A DNA stretch of 64,000 nucleotides, taken from the NCBI RefSeq assembly GCF_007830595.1, contig NZ_VLLD01000004.1. The stretch is one strand, 5' to 3'. Positions 48,904 to 57,449 of the stretch are shown piece by piece; position 1 is the stretch's first letter; each line of letters begins with the position of its first letter. The notes below the pieces were generated by a model that ran no database searches, was not told where the DNA came from, and saw only the letters and a list, made by a program, of their open reading frames with translations. A program made the translations under genes and the position numbers. This DNA comes from Treponema_B putidum. GTDB taxonomy: Bacteria; Spirochaetota; Spirochaetia; Treponematales; Treponemataceae.

Positions 48904-50342
48904 TCTTTAATTCCTTCAATCAGTTTGGAAAGTTCGGCAACCGCTGCGGCAATGTTTGCGCTTTTGGTTTGAATGGTCTGCATCAGTTCGGCGAGTGAAC
49001 AGTCCACTGTATCGGAACCGTCTTTTATCCAAGAAATATCCAGACCGGTTTTATCCCGTGCAAGCAGTTCATCGACGTGATATTTACGCCATCTGCCGTT
49101 CGGATTTTCGGGCGACCACGTTTCTTTGCGGTCTTCAAAATGTCCTGCGCAGTAGCAGCTTACAAAGTCTTCAAGATCGGAACGTTTAAGCGGTTTCGTT
49201 GCAAGAGTGTGTTTAATCCCTGTCCGGTAATCGTAATACCATGTCTCTTGTGTCGGGCTTCCTTTTTCAAAGAACAGTACATTTGCTTTTACGCCGTTTG
49301 CGTAGAAAATACCGGTCGGCAAACGAAGAATCGTATGAAGATTAAAATCTTTTAGAAGTTTTTTGCGGAGAATTTCTCCGGCACCGTCTGCAAAAAGCAC
49401 ATTATCGGGAAGAACGATTCCGGCTCTCCCGCCGTTTTTTAACATGACCATCATGTGCTGTAAAAAATTTAACTGGTTATTGCTTGTCGTTACAATCAAA
49501 TCGGAACGCATTGTCGAAATATCGACGCTTCCTGCAGGCCGAGCACCGAAAGGCGGATTTGCAAGAATTACATCTACAAGATGTTCGGGTTCGTGTTCCA
49601 AACTATCTTCACATTTAATCGGTGTGGTGTCCGCTCCAATGTCATGAAGATAAAGGTTCATAGAAGCCAACGTTACGACAAGAGGCGTAATGTCATTTCC
49701 CCTAAGAGCCTTAGTTTGTAAGAAATCCACTTTACTCTGTTCGTCGCTTTGTTTGCGCATATAGTCATAGGCAGCGAGCAAGAATCCTCCGGTTCCGCAC
49801 GCCGGGTCGGCAACGGTTTCCGTAATTTTCGGCTGAACAACATCAACCATAGCATTAATCAAGGGGCGCGGCGTAAAGTACTGCCCTGCTCCGGATTTTT
49901 TATCCTGTCCGTTTTTTTCAAGAATACTTTCGTAAATTGCACCTTTTAGGTCTCCGTCCATACTGAACCAGTTTTCTTCATCAATCATTCCGATTAGTTT
50001 TTTAAGAAGAGCCGGTTTTGTAATCTTATTTTGTGCTTCCGTAAAAATTGCGCCGATAAGTCCGTCAGTTGCCTGTAAAATTTCCAGAATCTTTTCATAT
50101 TTTGCAAGTTGATCAGGTCCGTCCAGTTGAACAATATCTTTCCACTTACTTCCGTCAGGAAGTGCGCTGCCTAAACCGTATGATTCTTTTTCAAAATCCA
50201 TTTTTAGAAATAAGAGATATGTCAGCTGAATAATATAATCCGTAAATCCGATACCGGCTGCCGCAAGAACGTCTGCCATGTTCCAAACTTTTTTCGTAAG
50301 AGCCTGTTCCGGTTTTGCCTGTGTTGCTTCTTTTTTTGCCAT
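48900..50342 (-). CDS. hsdM: Type I restriction-modification methyltransferase HsdM
   Basis: 480 aa N6-adenine methyltransferase. The HsdM N-terminal helical domain covers about 15-130. SAM motif I is ADPACGTGGFLLAAYDYM (near 180) and the catalytic NPPF is in ILANPPFGARP (near 260). The C-terminal region has the FFEKGSPTQETWYYD block. Modifies both half-sites selected by HsdS. Two nt separate it from hsdR. Confidence 0.95.
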   Translation of the reverse strand: MAKKEATQAKPEQALTKKVWNMADVLAAAGIGFTDYIIQLTYLLFLKMDFEKESYGLGSALPDGSKWKDIVQLDGPDQLAKYEKILEILQATDGLIGAIFTEAQNKITKPALLKKLIGMIDEENWFSMDGDLKGAIYESILEKNGQDKKSGAGQYFTPRPLINAMVDVVQPKITETVADPACGTGGFLLAAYDYMRKQSDEQSKVDFLQTKALRGNDITPLVVTLASMNLYLHDIGADTTPIKCEDSLEHEPEHLVDVILANPPFGARPAGSVDISTMRSDLIVTTSNNQLNFLQHMMVMLKNGGRAGIVLPDNVLFADGAGEILRKKLLKDFNLHTILRLPTGIFYANGVKANVLFFEKGSPTQETWYYDYRTGIKHTLATKPLKRSDLEDFVSCYCAGHFEDRKETWSPENPNGRWRKYHVDELLARDKTGLDISWIKDGSDTVDCSLAELMQTIQTKSANIAAAVAELSKLIEGIKE

Positions 50343-50344
50343 TT

Positions 50345-53149
50345 TTATGCTGCCTTTCCGTAGAATAAGTATTTTGAGATTGTCTGCATTTCCGCGTTTA
50401 GTTTGTCGGCCCCGAAGATTGGAACGGCTTTTACGAACAAATCATGTTTTGCATTGTTTAATTCAATGTTCGTGATACAGCCGTTTTGTACGATGTATTC
50501 TGCAATCTGCCGCACAATTTCAATTTGTTCCGGCGTAAATTTACGCCAAGCCTGTCCGCAATAAAGGTTAAAATAACTGCCGAATCGTCTTTTAAGGGAC
50601 ACAAGTTCATCATCCAACTTATATCCGTATCTTACCAGTTGAATAAGATTGGTAAAAACGCCCAGTTCCGTTTCTCTGTTTAACGGTTTTACTTTTCCGC
50701 TTTCTCCGTCCAGCGTTTGATAGCACGTCCATAAAAATTCCGGATTGAACTGGCTATTATACGCAACAAGTTTCTTTTCCAAATCTTTCAGCATCGTATA
50801 AGTGATGGCAACTTTTTCCTGATTATAAAGAATTCTTAATGCTTCAATTTCATCTTTATTGTCATTAAGATAGGTTTCAAATGTAGTGATATATTCTTTT
50901 GCCTGTTCTTTTGAAAATCCTGCATACAGTAACGTGTCCTTTTTTTCAAGGGCAATTTTAATAAATCCGGCATTGATTTCCAAAAGTTTTTTACGGGCTT
51001 TTACGTTGTTGATGAGCGGGGAAATCAAAATTTTTCTTTCCGAGTTCGGCTCGTTAATATCTTTATAGGGCGGTAAACTGCAAGACTCATGTGCGATTGC
51101 CTCAAAAATATTTACCGCCAATTGTTTTACGGTAATAGAGCCGAGCAATTCATTAAGTTCGATAATATCTTCCGATTCGGCTTTTTTATTTACGTTTGAA
51201 AGATAGTCCGCTAAAAGTTCCAAATTCTTATCGGATAATTCCCCGTGTGCAAGATGTTCAAGAAGGTCCTTGAGCGGCAAGACTTTTTTTATATCGCCGT
51301 TTCCGCCCGGAGTCGGCATTGATTTTTCGTGTTCTGTTACGCCGACAGCATCCACAAGATAGTAAAAGTCTTTTGAGGCCGCATTTGAGGTTACGTTTCT
51401 TAGTTTATCGTCGGCAAGCGTTCTGCATCCGCGTCCTTTCATCTGAGTGTAGAGAACTTCAGAATGTATATCGCGCATAAAAACAAGAATTTCCAAAGGC
51501 CTGATATCGGTGCCTGTTGCAACAAGCGTAACGGTAATAGCAATCCGAAAATCTTTGTTATTTCTAAAATCGTTAATCAGTTGATTTGAATTTCCGGATT
51601 TACACGTAATCAACTGAGCATAATGTTCGGGGAGCTCTCCGTTAGGAAATTCGTTTTTGAAAACCCTTTTGATTGCTTCTAATATGTCTTCCGCATGGCT
51701 TTCTTTTTTTGCAAAGAAAAGCGTTTTTGGAATCATAGCCCAATCTTTTTTTCTGTCCGGATACAGAGACTCATAGATGGAATCTTTATATGCTTGAACA
51801 ACTGTTTCGATTTGTGCCGGAATTACAACACTTCTGTCTATGTCCGTTTTGGTAAATTGCCGGTCTTCATGCTGCTTTTGCGTTTTTCTTTTACCGCTCA
51901 AGTTGGAAACTTTTTTGATTTTTTCACCGTCTTTAATGGTGCCGCCGGTTTCCGAGATTTCGGTTTTAATTCTATACACACGCGGAGGAACATTAACGCC
52001 GTCGGCAACGGATTTTTCCAAAGTGTAATTGACTACTCGGTTTTTATTAAAAAACGCTTCAGCTTCCGGTGTCGGAGTTGCCGTCAGTCCGATGATTTTT
52101 GCATTATTGAAATAGGTAAGCACCTGCCGCCAATCTCCATAAATCGAACGATGACATTCATCAATTATAATTACGTCAAAGAAATCCGGCGGTAAAAGGA
52201 TGTTTCCTGTAAACTGAATCTGTTCTCCCGGTGCGTTTTCATCATTATCCGTTTCTTCGTCATCGTCGGCATCGTTTATTTCTTGCCCCGTGAGCGCTGC
52301 AAAAAGCCGCTGAATCGTTGAAATGACGACACTTGCATTTCCTATTTTTTCAACGCTTTTAAGACGATGAACAATGTATTCATCGGAGAAAGGATTACCG
52401 GTTTCCGTAAGTTTATATGTTCCGAACTCGCCTTCGGCTTGCTTCCCAAGATTGTTACGGTCTACAAGAAAAAGAACCCGCTTTGCGGATGTATAATTCA
52501 AAAGCCGATACGCTGCCGTACAGGCGGTAAATGTTTTTCCAGCACCCGTAGCTAAAACGATAAGAGCCTTTTTGAATCCCTGCTTAAATGAAAGTTCCAG
52601 CTTCGTGATTGCTTCAAATTGACATTCCCTTAAACCTTTTGACCCTACAGACGGGACGGAAGGAAGTTTTGCATATTCCGAATCGATGTCGCCGCCTGCC
52701 AATTTAACAATATCTTTCGGAGTGAGCATTTTTTTAAGAACTTTATAACTCGGTTTTTCGTCGTGCATATCCTTAAAGAGCAAAGTCTCGCCGTTTGAAA
52801 GAAAAATAAACGGAAGCGGAGTTTTCCATACCCGTATCCAATCGGGCAGAATATTTCCGTAATTTTGCGCTTGTTCTGCAACTTCAAGACCTAAATTATT
52901 CTCTTTTCTTTTTGCTTCAAGAACCCCTATAGCCTTTCCGTCAAGATAAAGAATGTAATCAGCTTCTTTATTACCTTTTAAGATATTTTCACGGACGGCT
53001 TGCGCATTTATCGCTTCGGGAACAAACTCATCCCGGTTGACTACCGTCCAGCCGGCATCTTCAAGATATGCATCTATATAAACACGTGCTTTTTGCTCAG
53101 GCAATAGACCGTCATATCTGAAATTATGATTGTTCTTGTATTCCGTCAT
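50345..53149 (-). CDS. hsdR: Type I restriction endonuclease HsdR
   Basis: 934 aa motor-nuclease. N-terminal PD-(D/E)xK nuclease core: EADYILYLDGKAIGVLEAKR (about 62-81). Helicase domains: Walker A VLATGAGKTFTAC (near 197), DECHRSIYGDWRQ (near 325), and QMKGRGCRTLADD (near 575). C-terminal HsdM-interaction domain ends near residue 930. First gene of the operon on the minus strand. Length and motifs are intact. Confidence 0.95.
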   Translation of the reverse strand: MTEYKNNHNFRYDGLLPEQKARVYIDAYLEDAGWTVVNRDEFVPEAINAQAVRENILKGNKEADYILYLDGKAIGVLEAKRKENNLGLEVAEQAQNYGNILPDWIRVWKTPLPFIFLSNGETLLFKDMHDEKPSYKVLKKMLTPKDIVKLAGGDIDSEYAKLPSVPSVGSKGLRECQFEAITKLELSFKQGFKKALIVLATGAGKTFTACTAAYRLLNYTSAKRVLFLVDRNNLGKQAEGEFGTYKLTETGNPFSDEYIVHRLKSVEKIGNASVVISTIQRLFAALTGQEINDADDDEETDNDENAPGEQIQFTGNILLPPDFFDVIIIDECHRSIYGDWRQVLTYFNNAKIIGLTATPTPEAEAFFNKNRVVNYTLEKSVADGVNVPPRVYRIKTEISETGGTIKDGEKIKKVSNLSGKRKTQKQHEDRQFTKTDIDRSVVIPAQIETVVQAYKDSIYESLYPDRKKDWAMIPKTLFFAKKESHAEDILEAIKRVFKNEFPNGELPEHYAQLITCKSGNSNQLINDFRNNKDFRIAITVTLVATGTDIRPLEILVFMRDIHSEVLYTQMKGRGCRTLADDKLRNVTSNAASKDFYYLVDAVGVTEHEKSMPTPGGNGDIKKVLPLKDLLEHLAHGELSDKNLELLADYLSNVNKKAESEDIIELNELLGSITVKQLAVNIFEAIAHESCSLPPYKDINEPNSERKILISPLINNVKARKKLLEINAGFIKIALEKKDTLLYAGFSKEQAKEYITTFETYLNDNKDEIEALRILYNQEKVAITYTMLKDLEKKLVAYNSQFNPEFLWTCYQTLDGESGKVKPLNRETELGVFTNLIQLVRYGYKLDDELVSLKRRFGSYFNLYCGQAWRKFTPEQIEIVRQIAEYIVQNGCITNIELNNAKHDLFVKAVPIFGADKLNAEMQTISKYLFYGKAA

Positions 53150-53409
53150 AAATATATCCTAATGTTCTCATATCCCAAAACTATAGGAACAATTATAACA
53201 CTATTTTAGTTATTTTAATAGTACCCGCATTGCCGCAATCGAAGATAACCCGATTGAAATTACCGTGTAATATTTTCAAAATATTGAAGAAACGCACAAA
53301 TTCGCATAACTAAACTTTGAAGAAACGTATAATTTTTCGTAATTGATGCCGTTTCTTGACACCGTTTATTCTTGACTCTACCTTTAAAACAACTTAAAAT
53401 GAGATAAAT
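53150..53409. other. Upstream region of hsdR and GNAT gene
   Basis: No gene seen. Contains a promoter for the GNAT gene (TTGACT, 17-nt spacer, TAAAAT) at about 53373-53401 and possibly the hsdR promoter. A short frame ending IAAIEDNPIEITV-stop at about 53220-53270 might be a gene remnant. Confidence 0.4.
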
Positions 53410-53877
53410 ATGATTGAAATTGAAGAAATTCCTATAACGGACATCAGCGAATTCTGGAGCCTGCATATTACCTATTTGGTTGATGACAGCATAATCACAG
53501 ATAAAGAAGATATTGACTATTTTACGGGTGAAGAATATCGCGGAATTTTGGAATCGCATATGATTCGAAATACGGACAAACAGCATATGGTCTATTTTCT
53601 TCGAGATGGAGTTAGAATTGGAGCAGCTTCTTACTGTATTTATCAAAGTGAAGATGGAAAATGCTTTATCTTAGATTTTTGGGTCTTCCCTGAATATAGA
53701 GGAAACGGTACAGGGTATCTCTGTTTTGAAGCTTTGGAGCAATATACCAAGAGCGATGGTTCAATATATTATGAGCTGAACTGTAGTAAAGAAGATTCCA
53801 TAAGATTTTGGAAATCGCTCGGATTTATTGAAAACGGTAAAGATGAATATGATATGCCATTGATGATAAAAAGATAA
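53410..53877 (+). CDS. GNAT-family N-acetyltransferase
   Basis: 155 aa. The acetyl-CoA-binding motif A is FWVFPEYRGNGTGYLCFEAL (R/Q-x-x-G-x-G/A, about 94-113), with preceding beta strands. Acetyl donor is acetyl-CoA; substrate not predictable. Monocistronic, with a plausible sigma70 promoter 10-40 nt upstream. No obvious relation to the RM operon behind it. Confidence 0.88.
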   Translation: MIEIEEIPITDISEFWSLHITYLVDDSIITDKEDIDYFTGEEYRGILESHMIRNTDKQHMVYFLRDGVRIGAASYCIYQSEDGKCFILDFWVFPEYRGNGTGYLCFEALEQYTKSDGSIYYELNCSKEDSIRFWKSLGFIENGKDEYDMPLMIKR

Positions 53878-53922
53878 CGAAAACAATAGTGCATTACCTA
53901 ACCTTTCCTTTAAAAAAAGTTT

Positions 53923-53951
53923 CCGTAGAAATCTTGAAGATTTCTACGGAT
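53923..53951 (-). terminator. Perfect 14-bp hairpin, terminator of the flavin-reductase-like gene
   Basis: Arms 53923-53936 and 53938-53951 around one base. On the minus strand it is followed by a T-run, so it terminates the gene at 54005-54568. Confidence 0.75.
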
Positions 53952-54004
53952 GTCGAATTACGCCGTTTTGGAATGAGAAACGGCCTTGAGATAAAGCTCT
54001 CCGT

Positions 54005-54568
54005 TTATCCGAGCTTTAACCCATCTTTAAATGCTTCACCGACACGCTCCGATACTTTGTAATATCCGTGTGTATAGGGATCGAAAGCTATGGCATTTAC
54101 TAATGACATATCGAGCTTTCCATTCGGCATAACGCTTTCATCGGCAGTTACATTTACAACCTTTCCGATAACACCGCAGCCGTATTTACTATTTTGATAC
54201 TCAATAAATTCACATTCCAGACAAAGCGGAAATTCATTTATAACCGGAGCGTCGACTGTTTCCGCCTTACTTGCGGTAAGCCCCGCTTTCTCCAGTTTAT
54301 TGGGAACCTTGTTACCGGATGCGACGCCAAAATAGTCGGCTTCAAGAACATGAGATGCGTCCGCAATACTAACGGTAAAAGCCCCTCGCGCCTTGATATT
54401 TTGCACGGTCTTATGCGTTTCCGTTAAATTGAGTGCTACAATATTACGATCCTGCATTGTTCCCCATGCAGCATTCATAACATTTACGCTGCCGTCATCG
54501 TTATATGTAGCAACCATAAGTACGGGCATCGGGAAAAACCCTTCGGTAATAGTTAATTTCTTTCCCAT
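54005..54568 (-). CDS. Flavin-reductase-like FMN-binding protein
   Basis: 187 aa from the ATG at 54568, where CAGGAGGC is correctly placed (a longer frame to 54643 is unsupported). MPVLMVATYNDDGSVNVMNAAWGTM and IVALNLTETHKTVQNIKARGAFTVSI match the flavin reductase/DIM6-NTAB split-barrel fold that binds FMN. C-terminal INEFPLCLECEFIEY is typical of the family. Cytoplasmic; precise substrate unknown. Confidence 0.88.
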   Translation of the reverse strand: MGKKLTITEGFFPMPVLMVATYNDDGSVNVMNAAWGTMQDRNIVALNLTETHKTVQNIKARGAFTVSIADASHVLEADYFGVASGNKVPNKLEKAGLTASKAETVDAPVINEFPLCLECEFIEYQNSKYGCGVIGKVVNVTADESVMPNGKLDMSLVNAIAFDPYTHGYYKVSERVGEAFKDGLKLG

Positions 54569-54873
54569 AAACGCCTCCTGTTGCGGATATGTAATTCTAA
54601 ATATAATTATATTCAAATTAGCGGAAAAAACAAGTGTGCGCATTGATACCTTCCGGCTTTAAGCCGGTTCTTTCTTATCTTACATGCCGCGTATATTTCG
54701 CCCTTATGCTTACGGCCGCTCCGTACGTTTTGTTACACCACCGCTTTCTATTTATGAAACTCTTATTTCATTTTCCTACTTGACTTAAACCTCATTTCAA
54801 GTAATATACCGGCAAAAGATATACGGAGCGTAACGGAATATGCGATCCGGCACAGCAAAGAGTTAAAGAGGTA
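54569..54873. other. 305-bp intergenic region before the second GNAT gene
   Basis: No gene. A perfect 7-1-7 hairpin (CCGGCTT T AAGCCGG, 54653-54667) and the long-spacer promoter C (54780-54810) are the only structures seen. Confidence 0.55.
54780..54810 (+). promoter_or_regulatory. Long-spacer (MerR-type) promoter C
   Basis: TTGACT, 19-nt spacer, TATACC; TTGACTTAAAC is identical to promoter A at 38238. Confidence 0.5.
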
Positions 54874-55380
54874 ATGAACATGGTGTATACTTTTCAGTCG
54901 GCACACTCCGCAGAGGTTGAGGCAGTATTTGCATTATATGAAAAACGAATCCGTTGGATGGATGAGGTAGGCATTCGGCATTGGAATGTCTGGGATTATT
55001 TAACTGTATATCCTGTTGCTTATTATGTAACGCAGCAGACTACGGGAAATCTTTATGCGTTAAAAGACAACGGCTGCATCATAGGCGCCGTGGTTTTGTT
55101 GGAACATGATAACCGTTGGACAGATAAAGCAGATGATCATGCGTATTACATACATAATCTAGTAACGGATCCTGTCGTCAAAGGCGCCGGAAAAATTATA
55201 CTCGCTGAAATTGAAAAACTGGCTATTTGCCGGAAGAAAGGCTTTTTACGTTTGGATTGCGACTCGGGTAGCACATTCTTGAACAACTACTATGGAGCAA
55301 AGGGATTTGTTTTATCAGGTCATTGTAAAGACGGTGCATATACCGGCAATAGGCGCGAAAAAACGCTGCAAAGAACATAA
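54874..55380 (+). CDS. GNAT-family N-acetyltransferase
   Basis: 168 aa. IHNLVTDPVVKGAGKIILAEIEKLA (about 92-116) is the acetyl-CoA loop (variant lacking the usual R-G-x-G spacing), followed by LRLDCDSGSTFLNNYYGAKGFV. N-terminal RIRWMDEVGIRHWN is seen in an uncharacterised GNAT subgroup. GAGG precedes the ATG. Followed after 21 nt by a single-domain EamA gene in the same direction, driven by promoter C. Confidence 0.85.
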   Translation: MNMVYTFQSAHSAEVEAVFALYEKRIRWMDEVGIRHWNVWDYLTVYPVAYYVTQQTTGNLYALKDNGCIIGAVVLLEHDNRWTDKADDHAYYIHNLVTDPVVKGAGKIILAEIEKLAICRKKGFLRLDCDSGSTFLNNYYGAKGFVLSGHCKDGAYTGNRREKTLQRT

Positions 55381-55401
55381 GATTAACCAGGAGGCAGTAA
55401 A

Positions 55402-55818
55402 ATGATATGGGCGGTTTTTGCGTTCTTATCCGCTGTATTTGCGGCACTTACTTCTATTTTGGCAAAGGTCGGAATTGAAGGAGTAAACTCAAATTTAGCA
55501 ACGGCAGTAAGAACGATTGTTGTGGTAGCAATGGCGTGGGGTATGGTTTTTATCACCAATGCGCAACACGGAATTATGGACATCAGTAAGAAGAGCTGGA
55601 TATTTCTGATTCTTTCAGGACTGGCAACAGGGGCTTCATGGCTGTGTTATTACAAGGCATTGCAAATCGGCGAGGCATCCAAAGTTGTGCCTATCGATAA
55701 ATTAAGCGTAGTGATTACATTGATTTTAGCTGTCATTTTTCTACATGAAAACGTCAATGCAAAATCGATAATCGGTTCACTGCTGATTACGGCAGGCACA
55801 CTCTGCATGGTGTTATAA
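55402..55818 (+). CDS. Single-domain EamA transporter
   Basis: 138 aa, about 5 TM segments, covering one EamA repeat instead of the usual two (about 280-300 aa). Recognisable motif ASWLCYYKALQIGEASKVVPIDKLSVVITLILAVIFLHE split over 78-116. Members this short probably work as dimers, like small multidrug exporters. A GGAGG site precedes the ATG. An arginase-tail relic begins at the codon after its stop. Confidence 0.85.
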   Translation: MIWAVFAFLSAVFAALTSILAKVGIEGVNSNLATAVRTIVVVAMAWGMVFITNAQHGIMDISKKSWIFLILSGLATGASWLCYYKALQIGEASKVVPIDKLSVVITLILAVIFLHENVNAKSIIGSLLITAGTLCMVL

Positions 55819-55869
55819 CACAAACTGCATACGGTCTTTTCAAGTATGAAGCTTTTTGCTCAAAAATAA
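55819..55869 (+). pseudogene. Arginase-family C-terminal relic, copy 2
   Basis: HKLHTVFSSMKLFAQK-stop, in frame with and directly after the EamA stop codon. It differs from the end of the relic at 39454-39624 at 3 of 16 residues. Confidence 0.55.
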
Positions 55870-56109
55870 TTCCATAAATTGAATCAATCATACATGGCTA
55901 AATGAACCGTTTGTTTCATTTATACTATTCCTTGGCAATAGCATTATTAAGGTGCTCTTAAGAGTAAAGCGAGATTTTTTGAGGCTGCTTTACGCCCTAC
56001 TGATTTTGCAGCCGCTAAAATTTCGCAGCTTTGTTAAACGCCGAGTTTTGCGTAATCGCAAAACATCGCCGATAGAATACACTTTCTTAACTGAGTTACG
56101 AAAGTGCGA

Positions 56110-56157
56110 AAATTCATCAAACCTCAAGATTTGATAACCTTTTCGTTTGATGAATTT
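56110..56157. repeat. 13-bp inverted repeat
   Basis: AAATTCATCAAAC (56110-56122) / GTTTGATGAATTT (56145-56157), exact complements, 22-nt spacer. Confidence 0.7.
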
Positions 56158-56213
56158 ATCGGAATGCTTTTCCGTACGAGGAGAATTTGTTCATACTTTC
56201 TTCGCATAATTCA

Positions 56214-56241
56214 TTGACATTAAAATTATATCTCTTATCAT
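56214..56241 (+). promoter_or_regulatory. Promoter of the C45 gene
   Basis: TTGACA, 16-nt spacer, TATCAT. Because the -10 ends at 56241, the earlier GTG at 56246 is not a usable start. Confidence 0.65.
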
Positions 56242-56272
56242 AGAAGTGAATACTTCACGGTATGGAGGCGCA

Positions 56273-57382
56273 ATGTATCATTTACGATTGAAAGGTTCCC
56301 ACTATGAGATGGGAAAAAAGTTAGGACATATTTTTTTAAAAGCAGGAATAATGTTTCCTTTACAAAAACTTGACGATTTTCAAAGACAATTCGGAACAGC
56401 AAGCGGAGCCGTATTAAAAAACTTTTTTCCGGAAATTGCGGAAGAAATTCGCGGCATTATGGATACCGTACAGGCCGACATCGGACTTTTTACGGCGTGG
56501 CTTATGTGCATGGGATGCTGTCTGTATAACCTTGATGAATCTTGGACGGCGGAAACGAGAGGCTGCACGGCATTTGCTTTTTCTTATGGAAGTGAAGTAT
56601 ATTACGGCAGAAATAATGATCTGCCTCCGTTTTTGCATAAAGGCTGCAAACGAATTTTATACGCACCCAGGGGCAGCACCCGTTTTATACTTAATACATC
56701 TTCATTCACAAACGGAGAAGAAGGAATGAACGAGCATGGGTTGGCCGCCGCAATGACTTTTGTCCTTCCGAATTTAGAAGAAATAAGACCGGGCCTTAAT
56801 GCATTGTTTTTAATTCGGTTTATTCGTGCGGAGGGTTTAATACCCCGACGCTCTGCGTCGGGGTTGTTGATTTTGGAAAAATGCAGAACAACGGAAGAGG
56901 CTGTAACTATCTTAAAAAAATTGCCGGTATCTTCCCCTGCAAATATTCTACTCTGTGACAAAAACGGAAACATGGCCGTCGCAGAAGTTTCGTCCGATAC
57001 AAAGAAAATACGTGAATGCAACATCAATCCATACGGAAGCAAATTCATCATTGCGGCAAATCATTTTACGGTTGAACAAATGAGGCGGTACTATAATTCT
57101 GACGGAAATATTTTTAGATCGCAAGAACGGTATAAAACCGTATTTGATGCTTTTCAAAACAAAATAGAAAGTCCCGTCGAATTTGCAATGGATGTTTTAC
57201 GAGGACGGTACGGCTTTATCTGCCAATACGGTAAAGAAGAAAACTTCAAAACTGCATGGAGTTCCGTTTTTAATCTGTCCGAGTTAAGCATATATTGTGC
57301 TGCCGGCAGTCCTGACAAAAAGAGATTTACCGAAGATGAGTGCTTAAAAAAATGCGGAAATTGTGAAGTAAAAATGTTTTGA
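56273..57382 (+). CDS. C45-family autoproteolytic acyltransferase/amidohydrolase
   Basis: 369 aa from the ATG at 56273 (GGAGG upstream). An Ntn-hydrolase: the predicted self-cleavage site is Gly-Cys in RGCTAFAF (about residues 97-98), followed by YYGRNNDLPPF. Relatives include isopenicillin N acyltransferase and uncharacterised peptidase C45 proteins; substrate unknown. About 16 residues (EGLIPRRSASGLL plus edges, 56825-56872) are encoded by a palindromic repeat and look inserted between LIRFI and LEKCRTTEEA, which otherwise would join naturally. Confidence 0.85.
   Translation: MYHLRLKGSHYEMGKKLGHIFLKAGIMFPLQKLDDFQRQFGTASGAVLKNFFPEIAEEIRGIMDTVQADIGLFTAWLMCMGCCLYNLDESWTAETRGCTAFAFSYGSEVYYGRNNDLPPFLHKGCKRILYAPRGSTRFILNTSSFTNGEEGMNEHGLAAAMTFVLPNLEEIRPGLNALFLIRFIRAEGLIPRRSASGLLILEKCRTTEEAVTILKKLPVSSPANILLCDKNGNMAVAEVSSDTKKIRECNINPYGSKFIIAANHFTVEQMRRYYNSDGNIFRSQERYKTVFDAFQNKIESPVEFAMDVLRGRYGFICQYGKEENFKTAWSSVFNLSELSIYCAAGSPDKKRFTEDECLKKCGNCEVKMF
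56825..56872 (+). repeat. REP-like palindromic element, copy B, inside a coding sequence
   Basis: Contains GGGTTTAATACCCCGA...TCGGGGTTGTTGATTT (56833-56874) and a 9-bp stem CCCCGACGC (56843-56851) / GCGTCGGGG (56855-56863). Matches 33053-33092 in inverse orientation. A 48-bp segment in frame; ATT flanks both ends. Confidence 0.8.
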
Positions 57383-57405
57383 CTTTCAGATGTGATTCAT
57401 TCAAA

Positions 57406-57446
57406 GGGTTTAATACCTTTTCTTCCTCGGCTGCGTAAGAAAAAGG
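57406..57446 (-). terminator. GGGTTTAATACC-linked hairpin after the C45 gene
   Basis: CCTTTTCTT (57416-57424) / AAGAAAAAGG (57437-57446). It starts with the same GGGTTTAATACC word (57406-57417) as the REP-like elements. It lies between convergent C45 and EcfT genes and probably terminates one or both. Confidence 0.5.
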
Positions 57447-57449
57447 CTC

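Larger units (their letters stand above)
55870..56272. other. Non-coding region with hairpin cluster upstream of the C45 gene
   Basis: No gene. Holds imperfect hairpin GCGAGATTTT...GGCTGC / GCAGCC...AAAATTTCGC (55969-56026), hairpin GTTTTGCG/CGCAAAAC (56045-56064), and 13-bp inverted repeat (56110-56122 / 56145-56157), then a promoter at 56214. Confidence 0.6.

Noticed and set aside
53260..53646. 128-codon minus-strand frame
   Set aside because: Antisense to the GNAT gene and its upstream region; composition not protein-like.
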